Of a DNA stretch of 35,831 bases, positions 7,262 through 14,241 are shown in pieces; the stretch's first letter is position 1, and every line of letters starts with the position of its first letter. The translations under genes were made by a program, and so were the position numbers. The DNA lies in the NCBI GenBank assembly GCA_964501315.1, contig CAZCSO010000015.1, positions 1 to 35,831 of the forward strand. The letters run 5' to 3'. This DNA is from UBA5603 sp964501315. GTDB lineage: Bacteria > Bacillota_I > Bacilli_A > Izemoplasmatales > Hujiaoplasmataceae. Below the pieces are notes generated by a model, which made no database searches, was not told the origin of the DNA, and saw nothing but the letters and a program-made list of their open reading frames with translations.

Positions 7262-8488
7262 TTAATGGTGACAGTCGCAGCTTTCGCCGCAGTCACAATG
7301 AGCATCGTCTAAGGATTCGACGCCCGGTAATTTCTTTCCTTCTAAATATTCGAGTGATGCGCCACCGCCGGTGGAAATATGGGTGAACTTTTCTTGATAT
7401 CCCATTTGGATAGCAGCCGCAGCCGAGTCGCCGCCGCCAATGATGGTTTTTGCATCCTTCATCTTCGCTAAGATTTCACAGATGGCTTGGGTTCCTTTCG
7501 CAAAATTCGAAAATTCGAATACGCCGAGCGGGCCGTTCCAAACAACCGTTTTTGCGCCTTTTAATTCCTTTTCAAACAGATCGATGGTTTTGGGTCCTAC
7601 GTCGAGTCCTTCTTCATCGTCTTTAATGCCCTTGTACGTGGTGGTACGGAAAGGCGCATCGTTACTGAATTCTTTCGTAACAACGACGTCAACGGGCAAT
7701 ACGATCTTTCCATTTGCCTTTTCAAGCAACGATTTGGCTAAATCAACTTTATCCAATTCACAGATGGATTTGCCGATGGGGTAATCCAATGCTTTCATGA
7801 AGGTATAAGCCATCCCGCCACCGATTAAGATTTTATCGGCTTTGGTAATTAAGTTTTCGATGACGCCAATTTTATCCGATACTTTGGCTCCGCCTAAGAT
7901 AGCGACGAACGGACGAACCGGTTGATCGACCGCTTGGCCGATGTAACGCAATTCTTTTTCCATTAAATATCCAGCAACGGCTGGTAAATGTGAGGCAATT
8001 CCCACGTTGGATGCATGAGCACGATGCGCCGTTCCAAAGGCGTCGTTGACCAAGACATCCCCGAGGCTAGCCCAATATAAACCTAATTCTGGGTTGTTCT
8101 TGGATTCTTTCTTTCCTTCGATGTCTTCAAAACGAGTATTTTCAACCATGATGACATCACCAGGGTTCATGGCATCGATGGCCTTTTCAAGGATTTCTCC
8201 TCTCGTTACAGGAATAAATTTCACCGGTTTGTTAAGTAATTCTGATAAGCGTTTGGCAACGGGTTCTAATGAGGATTTGGCTTTGTCTGCCTCCGTTTCA
8301 ACACGTCCGAGATGTGAAAATAAAATCAGTTTTCCTTTTTCGTCGATGATGTACTTCAGTGTCGGCAAGGCTTGAACGATACGGTTGTCGTCGGTAATGA
8401 CTCCCTCTTTCATCGGAACGTTGAAATCGACCCGAACCAGTACTCTTTTTCCCGTCAATAAAACATCTTCCATTGTTTTTTTGTTCAT
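7262..8488 (-). CDS. pgk: Phosphoglycerate kinase with Cys/His-rich C-terminal tail
   Basis: This is a complete PGK catalysing ATP formation from 1,3-bisphosphoglycerate. Visible signatures are VLVRVDFNVPM near the start, the RAHASNVG segment, the FVAILGGAKVSDK block, and the nucleotide-binding GGGDSAAA with STGGGASLEYLEGK at the end. PGK normally ends just after this, but here about 15 more residues follow (DDAHCDCGESCDCHH) with four Cys and three His, a possible metal-binding tail. Translating the bases directly confirms the tail is in frame and ends in TAA. An AGGAGG site precedes the ATG. It heads the glycolytic unit with HPr and tpiA, from a promoter whose -10 is TATAAT at 8531-8536. Confidence 0.97.
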   Translation of the reverse strand: MNKKTMEDVLLTGKRVLVRVDFNVPMKEGVITDDNRIVQALPTLKYIIDEKGKLILFSHLGRVETEADKAKSSLEPVAKRLSELLNKPVKFIPVTRGEILEKAIDAMNPGDVIMVENTRFEDIEGKKESKNNPELGLYWASLGDVLVNDAFGTAHRAHASNVGIASHLPAVAGYLMEKELRYIGQAVDQPVRPFVAILGGAKVSDKIGVIENLITKADKILIGGGMAYTFMKALDYPIGKSICELDKVDLAKSLLEKANGKIVLPVDVVVTKEFSNDAPFRTTTYKGIKDDEEGLDVGPKTIDLFEKELKGAKTVVWNGPLGVFEFSNFAKGTQAICEILAKMKDAKTIIGGGDSAAAAIQMGYQEKFTHISTGGGASLEYLEGKKLPGVESLDDAHCDCGESCDCHH

Positions 8489-8530
8489 ATGAATCCTCCT
8501 ATATCGAATTCTTAACCACGAGTATTATAC

Positions 8531-8536
8531 TAAATA
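8531..8536 (-). promoter_or_regulatory. -10 element of the pgk operon promoter
   Basis: TATAAT on the minus strand lies about 43 bases before the pgk ATG. The -35 region, TGGTAA at 17-base spacing, is a weak match. The remaining intergenic bases between 8489 and 8593 hold no other feature I can support. Confidence 0.6.
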
Positions 8537-8593
8537 ATCGATGAAATTACCACTCAAAAGTACTCGAAATTCAATCATGTAAACATTTTCTTA

Positions 8594-9004
8594 TCAAAGA
8601 AGGTTTTGAACATACTTAAGCAAGGCAGAGGCTACTTGCCATTGACGCTGCCAAATGGCTTTGCTGATTCCATAAAGTAAGGTACCGTCTTGAAACAAAA
8701 CGGTGACGGTGCCTGTCATTGTTTGCTTGCGACTCAGAACCGCGAAGTAATTAATACACAATGCATCCGGGGCATCGAGACTATGAATGACCATCAAAAG
8801 CAAGTCATGGTTGATCCAAAGCGGTAGTTTTCGTTGCTGAGGAAACAATGATTTAGCGCGCGAACTCACGCTGTCTATGGTACGAAATGAGCGCTGAGCT
8901 TCATGAACTAACCATTGACGCAGTGGCATCGAAAGCCTCTCGACATGACCCTCTTTGGATACTTCGATTTCATAGGAACTGATTTTTTTGATGTAGTTGA
9001 TCAT
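8594..9004 (-). CDS. Small ComK-like protein (possible competence/transcription factor)
   Basis: The product has 136 residues, no membrane segment and no signal peptide. The order of elements resembles the ComK family: an N-terminal strand pair, a segment SSRAKSLFPQQRKLPLWIN followed by a hydrophobic strand and HSLDAPDALCINY, then a strand and a C-terminal helix. In ComK these correspond to the region with GRxxxxx..KxPIxI and sSPxxxxcxWI. The match is in pattern only; the usual Trp-Ile is Cys-Ile-Asn here, so the call is tentative. The start is set by GGTGAT three bases before the ATG, with a TAGAAT -10 (extended TGG) just upstream. It is a monocistronic unit between the pgk and ATPase genes. 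Confidence 0.5.
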   Translation of the reverse strand: MINYIKKISSYEIEVSKEGHVERLSMPLRQWLVHEAQRSFRTIDSVSSRAKSLFPQQRKLPLWINHDLLLMVIHSLDAPDALCINYFAVLSRKQTMTGTVTVLFQDGTLLYGISKAIWQRQWQVASALLKYVQNLL

Positions 9005-9050
9005 GGTATCACCGTCTTCATTCTACCATAGTAAAATGACGATGGATTTG

Positions 9051-9078
9051 AAAAAATAAAAAACCGCCAAATGGCGGT
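9051..9078 (-). terminator. Rho-independent terminator after the sugar ABC ATPase gene
   Basis: On the minus strand ACCGCCA-TT-TGGCGGT is followed by TTTTTTATTTTTTC, starting 4 bases after the stop codon. Confidence 0.92.
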
Positions 9079-9082
9079 ATAA

Positions 9083-10216
9083 TTATTGAACCGTATCGAC
9101 TTTAACAGGCGTTCCTTTGGTGATTCGTAATTCAGTATCGACATCAAAGAAATGAGATTTGTTCATGTTGAAAGCCAAATTGATTTTGTCACCGATATGA
9201 ACGTCGCTGCGAGCGTTAACTTTCGCGATGATGTTGGTGTTGCCAACGGTGATGTGAATGTTGGTTTCAGCACCTAATAATTCGGCAACGTCAACGGTAA
9301 GGTTAGCGGACGAATCTTTGTAGGTTTCTAAAGCAACCAATTCATCGTGAATATCTTCCGGACGAATGCCAAAGACGATTTGACGATTGAGGTAATCTTT
9401 TTCTTTCAACAAAGCGAACTTGGGTTCTGGAACTTTGAACTTTAAGTTTTCACAATAGAAGATTCCATCACTGTGTACTTCACCGGTTAAGAAGTTCATA
9501 GCTGGCGTGCCGATGAATCCGGCAACGAACATGTTGTTCGGATTGTCGTAAATTTCTTTGGGTGCGCCGATTTGTTGAACGCGACCGTCTTTCATAACAA
9601 CAATTCGGGATGCCATGGTCATGGCTTCGATTTGGTCATGGGTAACGTAAATGGTCGTCGTGTTTAAACGTTCATGCAATTTGATTAATTCAGCTCTCAT
9701 TTGAACTCTCAATTTGGCGTCCAAATTGGAGAGCGGTTCGTCCATCAAGAATACCTTGGCGTCACGAACAATGGCGCGGCCTAAGGCAACACGTTGACGT
9801 TGTCCGCCGGATAGTGCTTTTGGTTTACGATCTAAATAACCTGTTAAACCTAAGATATCGGCAGCGTTCTTTACACGACGTTCGATTTCGTCTTTCGGCA
9901 TTTTTCTGAGTTTCAAACCGAAAGCCATGTTATCGTAAACGGACATGTGCGGATACAAAGCGTAGCTTTGGAAAACCATCGCGATGTTACGATCTTTTGG
10001 AGCGACGTCGTTGACTAAAACGTCGTCGATGTACAATTCGCCTGCCGTGATTTCTTCAAGTCCGGCAACCATACGTAAGGTGGTGGATTTACCGCAACCG
10101 GAAGGACCGACGAAAACGATAAATTCTTTGTCTTTTACTTCTAAATCAAAATCAAATACTGCTTGAACACCGTTGTCATAAATTTTGTCAAGATGTTTGA
10201 ATGATAATGTAGCCAT
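9083..10216 (-). CDS. Carbohydrate ABC transporter ATPase, MsmK/UgpC/MalK type
   Basis: The 377-residue protein is a CUT1-family ATPase. In order it shows Walker A GPSGCGKSTT (near residue 38), the Q-loop QSYALYPHMSV, signature LSGGQRQRVALGRA, Walker B VFLMDEPLSNLD and switch histidine in THDQIEAMT, then a TOBE-type regulatory domain from about residue 240 (FGIRPEDIHD). Such ATPases are often shared among several sugar importers. This one is the only ATPase gene in the window, while two CUT1 permease pairs and two binding proteins lie just upstream, so it probably energises both. It has its own candidate promoter and a strong terminator. AGGAGG precedes the ATG. Confidence 0.95.
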   Translation of the reverse strand: MATLSFKHLDKIYDNGVQAVFDFDLEVKDKEFIVFVGPSGCGKSTTLRMVAGLEEITAGELYIDDVLVNDVAPKDRNIAMVFQSYALYPHMSVYDNMAFGLKLRKMPKDEIERRVKNAADILGLTGYLDRKPKALSGGQRQRVALGRAIVRDAKVFLMDEPLSNLDAKLRVQMRAELIKLHERLNTTTIYVTHDQIEAMTMASRIVVMKDGRVQQIGAPKEIYDNPNNMFVAGFIGTPAMNFLTGEVHSDGIFYCENLKFKVPEPKFALLKEKDYLNRQIVFGIRPEDIHDELVALETYKDSSANLTVDVAELLGAETNIHITVGNTNIIAKVNARSDVHIGDKINLAFNMNKSHFFDVDTELRITKGTPVKVDTVQ

Positions 10217-10254
10217 ACATTCCTCCTATAATATAAAATCTTGATATCGTGTTA

Positions 10255-10282
10255 AGTATATCGAATTACTGACTAAAAACAA
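10255..10282 (-). promoter_or_regulatory. Candidate promoter of the ABC ATPase gene
   Basis: On the minus strand TTGTTT (10277-10282) and TATACT (10255-10260) are separated by 16 bases, about 40 bases before the ATG. It lies between the stop of the PucR-type gene and the ATPase gene. I see no clear terminator after the PucR-type gene, so readthrough from the long operon is also possible. Confidence 0.45.
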
Positions 10283-10300
10283 ATGGTCAAAGTGCACAAA

Positions 10301-10855
10301 TCAACTTGTATAGAGCAAATAAATCGCAAACGCAACCGTAAAGGACTTGATATCAAGATGCGTCTTTTCGGTAAAATGGTCCAAACGATAGTTGAGCGTG
10401 TTTCGGTGCATATACAGTTCTTTCGATGCTTTCGAAGCATTTAAGTCCGCTTTGATAAATCCCAATACCGTCGACATCACTTCGCTTCCAACCGTCTCCT
10501 TAAAAAACTGTTTGAGACGAGATTTGAGGTCGTGATTTTGACGATATACGATAATCGGAATTAAATCCGATAAGGCATATATACCCGGATTTAGACTCGG
10601 TAACAAGTCGATAAACCCACTTTCAGGGAACCCTTCTGAGGGGACAATAAACGCAGTGACGTCATAGAGCAAATCTTGAATGGATAATTCGCGAAGTTGC
10701 ATCAGTTCGTCTTGAATGGCATCTTCTTCAATTGTCAGCTTATAAAATGAGCCGTTTTGTGACTGCAAATGGACACTCGGAAGCATGGTTAAAAAGACGT
10801 TGAACGCTTCTTGATCACTCTGTTTTAAATACATCCAGACGCTTCGAGATACCAC
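10301..10855 (-). CDS. PucR/CdaR-type HTH regulator, short form
   Basis: The 184-residue protein ends in a PucR C-terminal helix-turn-helix (HTH_30): the segment LNASKASKELYMHRNTLNYRLDHF near residues 140-165 matches the characteristic HRNTLxYRLxxI motif. The preceding 130 residues form an unrecognised domain, with no GAF or sugar-diacid domain. It is the last gene of the ten-gene unit, 9 bases after the DUF4956 gene, and the stop is TGA. Its position suggests control of the unit or of the VTC/DUF4956 pair, but no target is proven. It is the only DNA-binding regulator seen in the transport and glucan regions. Confidence 0.85.
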   Translation of the reverse strand: MVSRSVWMYLKQSDQEAFNVFLTMLPSVHLQSQNGSFYKLTIEEDAIQDELMQLRELSIQDLLYDVTAFIVPSEGFPESGFIDLLPSLNPGIYALSDLIPIIVYRQNHDLKSRLKQFFKETVGSEVMSTVLGFIKADLNASKASKELYMHRNTLNYRLDHFTEKTHLDIKSFTVAFAIYLLYTS

Positions 10856-10864
10856 TGTTACCTC

Positions 10865-11536
10865 CTAAAGAACGTAATCGCCGCGATAACTTAATAAAAT
10901 GACTTGTTCGACCCCCGCAAGGGCTTTGAGTTCGGGCAATTTTTCATGCAACGATTTGGTTGACCGGATTTCATAGGTCAGTTCGGCTTGTTGATCCAAT
11001 AATGTTTTGTTGCGTAATTGAAACTTGGCATAGATGGCTTTCACGGTCGCTTCAATTTGCGGTTCATCAAACGTTCCTTTTAATTTGATAATTAAAATAT
11101 AAGGAGTTGTAAATAATTCCATGGATTGAACCATCAAAATGCACAAACCGATGACAACCGATCCGATGACGGCGAGCAACCAAGAATTGGCCCCGACGGT
11201 AATGCCGATACCGATGGTCCAAAACATGAAAATGGTATCCAACGGATTTTTAATCGCCGTACGGAAACGAACAATCGAAAGCGCACCGACCATCCCAAGC
11301 GACAAAATAACGTTCGAGGCAACCGCCATAATAACCATGGCAGTGACCAATGCAGAAACCGGAAGGGTCATGGCAAAACTTTTGTTATAAACGGTCGTTT
11401 GATAACTCTTTTTGTAAATGAATAAGACCCAAAGACTTAATACAAAGGCAATGAGTAAATTCAAAATCACTTCAGTGACGGACAATTCCATGGATTGAAT
11501 GTCATTGAAAAAATCAGTAATGGATAATAATTGCAT
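10865..11536 (-). CDS. DUF4956 multi-pass membrane protein
   Basis: The product has about 223 residues with four predicted membrane segments in the first 135 residues and a soluble C-terminal domain. The conserved DUF4956 block LSIVRFRTAIKNPLDTIFMFWTIGIGI is present between membrane segments three and four. I start at the ATG at 11536, since AGGAAGTGAG lies upstream and the longer frame would run into the upstream gene. DUF4956 proteins are commonly found next to VTC-domain proteins, as here (20 bases apart). The biochemical role is unknown; a link to polyphosphate or cell-surface synthesis has been inferred from such neighbours. Confidence 0.88.
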   Translation of the reverse strand: MQLLSITDFFNDIQSMELSVTEVILNLLIAFVLSLWVLFIYKKSYQTTVYNKSFAMTLPVSALVTAMVIMAVASNVILSLGMVGALSIVRFRTAIKNPLDTIFMFWTIGIGITVGANSWLLAVIGSVVIGLCILMVQSMELFTTPYILIIKLKGTFDEPQIEATVKAIYAKFQLRNKTLLDQQAELTYEIRSTKSLHEKLPELKALAGVEQVILLSYRGDYVL

Positions 11537-11556
11537 AACGAAACGCTCACTTCCTA

Positions 11557-12231
11557 CTAGTTGAACCATAACATCCAACCCATATAATATTTTGAAAACG
11601 AACAAACTTGTAATTTTTGACTAAAAACGATCTTGCGAATGCTGTCGGGTAACAATCCTGTGTACTTGACTTCCAGAACCATCAGTCCCGGTTCGTGGAC
11701 TCGGCGCGCAAACGCCTTATCCGATCCGTAACGATAGGCCGTAATGTTCTTGTCAAAGGTAATCCGGACGGTGCCAACATCGCTGATGTAGGCTTCTCGG
11801 TCGTAGTCAATCACCAAAACAGGTTCTAACCGGTCTAACCGATGGCGAACGACGAAATCTTCGATGAGCGGTTCAGAGACGTGCTCAAACAACGTATCCT
11901 CATCGCCCGTTAACACCGCGTTCATGAGCGCTTCAGAAACCCATAATGATTCTTTATTGGTCATCACGCCGACTTTCGTCTTGTATTCTAACCGGACGTC
12001 ATCGCGAGAATACGACCGCAATCGGAATTTTTGATGATACTCGATGCCATCTGCTTTCTCGGATACCCTCGAAGCATACAAATCGTCGAAATAAACGCTT
12101 GAAATGGAATAATGATGGGTGTTGGAATCCGCATGAGGATCTAAACGCATCAGTAACGCTAACTGATGTTTTAGTTTCGTGTATTCATCGTAGGTAATCA
12201 AGAACTTCAGTTCTGTCCGCGTTAACTCCAA
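11557..12231 (-). CDS. VTC-domain protein (polyphosphate-polymerase-like)
   Basis: The roughly 224-residue soluble protein matches the VTC domain, a triphosphate-tunnel fold that in yeast Vtc4 polymerises phosphate from ATP. Tunnel-type basic and acidic strands are visible: RTELKFLIT at the N-terminus, SSVYFDD near residue 45, KFRLRSYS, LEYKTK, RLEPVLVIDYDREAY and a C-terminal VLEVKY, with the final helices ending in SFSKYYMG. These carry the Lys, Arg and Glu residues expected inside the tunnel. The start is probably the TTG at 12231, eight bases after AAGGAG; two in-frame GTG codons overlap that site. The gene follows the permease stop by a few bases and precedes DUF4956. Activity as a polyphosphate polymerase is inferred from the family. 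Confidence 0.88.
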   Translation of the reverse strand: MELTRTELKFLITYDEYTKLKHQLALLMRLDPHADSNTHHYSISSVYFDDLYASRVSEKADGIEYHQKFRLRSYSRDDVRLEYKTKVGVMTNKESLWVSEALMNAVLTGDEDTLFEHVSEPLIEDFVVRHRLDRLEPVLVIDYDREAYISDVGTVRITFDKNITAYRYGSDKAFARRVHEPGLMVLEVKYTGLLPDSIRKIVFSQKLQVCSFSKYYMGWMLWFN

Positions 12232-12246
12232 CCCCACCACTCCTTT

Positions 12247-13263
12247 TTATTCGCCGGTAATACCGGTTTTTTCGATTCCTTGAACAAATGATTTTTGACC
12301 GACAAAGTAGATCAGCAACAACGGCAATATCGATACAACGGTCGCAGCCATCTTGAACGATTCGACCAATTGCAACCCACCACCGTCGTCCGGACGGGTG
12401 GACGAGGATGCATTGGTTCTGGTTCCAAAGAGGGAATCGAACTTACCCAGTTGATTGGTAAAGAGTTCAACCCCGTCGCCAACCAGCATGTTGGTCACAT
12501 ACGATTCATTCCAGTTCCATACGTATGAGAATAAGAATACGACCACAATCGTCGAAAGCGACAGACGAATGGTAATGTGCCAAAATAATTGAATGGGATT
12601 GGCCCCATCAATCTTTCCGGCTTCGTACAGATCATTGGGAATGAGCTTAAAGAAATTGACGAAAATCATGATGAGAATAGCACTGTTAACTCCTTGACCG
12701 AAAAAGGCCATGATGAGTTGCGATTGATAGGTGTTGAGGCCTTTGCCGATCCCGGTCCAGTTGATGGACCGATAAAAATCGTTAAACATATTATATTGCG
12801 TAATGAGCAAAATCGGAACCGGAATAATGAAAGAAAGTAATAAAACCGTATACAGAAACTTCTTTCCTTTGAATTCGTATCGCGCAAACGCAAAACCCGT
12901 CAATGCCGAAACGATGGTTTGGAAGAATGCCAACAAGAATGAATATTTGATTGAATTGAGCAATGAGACCTTTCCATTCAAGACAATCCAAGCCACTTTG
13001 TAGTTATTGAACGTGAATTGAGATGGAATCCATACAACCTCGGGATTAACCAAATCATCCGTCGACATAAACGAGATGGTGAGCATCCGTAATATCGGAT
13101 ACAAAAAGACATACGCAATCGTAATCAAAAAGACATAAACGACAATCTGAGAAATGATAACCGAAGCTTTTTGACGATGAGTACGATGGTATTCTTTGAT
13201 GGAAAGCCGCCATTTTTCTAACAGTTGCGGTAATGACCGCAATTTCATAAGGAGGTTTTTCAT
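12247..13263 (-). CDS. CUT1 sugar ABC transporter permease, MalG type (second pair)
   Basis: The 338-residue membrane protein has an extended cytoplasmic N-terminus and about six membrane segments. The ATPase-contacting EAA loop reads LYEAGKIDGANPIQLFWHI near residue 220, as in MalG-like subunits of CUT1 importers. Before the last membrane segment there is an unusually long extracellular insertion of about 45 residues (including TRTNASSSTRPDDGGG) that may contact the binding protein. The start codon overlaps the stop of the upstream permease gene (ATGA), which implies coupled translation. The VTC gene follows after a few bases. Confidence 0.94.
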   Translation of the reverse strand: MKNLLMKLRSLPQLLEKWRLSIKEYHRTHRQKASVIISQIVVYVFLITIAYVFLYPILRMLTISFMSTDDLVNPEVVWIPSQFTFNNYKVAWIVLNGKVSLLNSIKYSFLLAFFQTIVSALTGFAFARYEFKGKKFLYTVLLLSFIIPVPILLITQYNMFNDFYRSINWTGIGKGLNTYQSQLIMAFFGQGVNSAILIMIFVNFFKLIPNDLYEAGKIDGANPIQLFWHITIRLSLSTIVVVFLFSYVWNWNESYVTNMLVGDGVELFTNQLGKFDSLFGTRTNASSSTRPDDGGGLQLVESFKMAATVVSILPLLLIYFVGQKSFVQGIEKTGITGE

Positions 13264-14240
13264 GAGGCGTTCGCTCCTTTTTGTTTTTGATGTAAGCGAC
13301 GTTTGGCAATGGACTCCATTGAGGCACGTTGAATGGATGACAAATGAACTTGTTTCACTTTTTCAGGACGTCCTAACAAGAAGTATGCCACACCCACCAA
13401 GGCAAACACAACCAACGAATACAAGAAGGCGAAGGTTGAGGCAAGTCCAATCCCTGCCGATTCTGTGTAAATGGAATTTTGAATGGTTCCATAAACAGGA
13501 TTGAGCGCGTAGGTTCCCAGCTGAACGATGGTAAAGACGGCCGTGACGAACGCCGTTGGTTTGACGATGGGAACTTTGATTTTCCATAGAATTTGCCAAC
13601 TGTTAGCGCCGTCAATCTTAGCGGCTTCGTATAGGTTGATGTTGATTTTTTGAAGTGCGTTGATAAACAAGATGATGGGAATGCCGGTAAACCAGAGCAC
13701 CATCGTGAAGTTCGCAAATAATCCAGAGACCGCTTCGGCGAGTCCCGGGCTGTACGATAAAATCATTTTAAAGACGATGTTCCGTTCGTAATCGAGCAAA
13801 CTGCCAGCGCCATTCCAATAGAGGATGCCGGTAACGGGGCCGCTCATGATGATAACGGGCAAGAAGAAAATGACGCGGAACAAGCCTTGACCTTTCACGC
13901 CTGTATTGAGGAGAATGGCCAAGATGAACGCTACGATAATGATCGTCGGAACGTAACTGATTTCCATAATGATGAAATCGAGGAGTTGCGGAATGAAGTA
14001 AACGTTTCTAAAAGCCGTTCCGTAATTGCCCCCTTGCACAGTCAAGTTGAAATCATAAACCAGCGTATTGGCAGCTGCCGTTATCTGAAAGAAGGTGTTA
14101 TAGATGGTATGAAAGAACGGGTACACCACAAACATCAGAAAACCAATCAACCACGGTAAGATGAATAGGTATGCGATTTTATTTTGATTTTCAATCGTTG
14201 ATGTTTCTGTCAACGCCTTTAACGTTTTATTTTTCGCCAT
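13260..14240 (-). CDS. CUT1 sugar ABC transporter permease, MalF/LplB type (second pair)
   Basis: The protein has about 326 residues and six membrane segments, with the EAA loop LYEAAKIDGANSWQILWKI near residue 210. The first membrane segment follows a short cytoplasmic N-terminus (YLFILPWLIGFL). A roughly 35-residue loop between the first two membrane helices contains TVQGGNYGTAF. I start at the ATG at 14240, eight bases after AGGAGG; a GTG nine bases earlier overlaps that site. The gene begins one base after the stop of the DUF5696 gene, whose last codons carry the ribosome-binding site. With the next gene it forms a second complete CUT1 permease pair. Confidence 0.94.
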   Translation of the reverse strand: MAKNKTLKALTETSTIENQNKIAYLFILPWLIGFLMFVVYPFFHTIYNTFFQITAAANTLVYDFNLTVQGGNYGTAFRNVYFIPQLLDFIIMEISYVPTIIIVAFILAILLNTGVKGQGLFRVIFFLPVIIMSGPVTGILYWNGAGSLLDYERNIVFKMILSYSPGLAEAVSGLFANFTMVLWFTGIPIILFINALQKININLYEAAKIDGANSWQILWKIKVPIVKPTAFVTAVFTIVQLGTYALNPVYGTIQNSIYTESAGIGLASTFAFLYSLVVFALVGVAYFLLGRPEKVKQVHLSSIQRASMESIAKRRLHQKQKGANAS

Positions 14241-14241
14241 C

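Noticed and set aside
11126..11425. Overlapping frames on the plus strand inside the DUF4956 gene
   Set aside because: Low-complexity polar translations opposite a well-supported membrane protein, without start signals.
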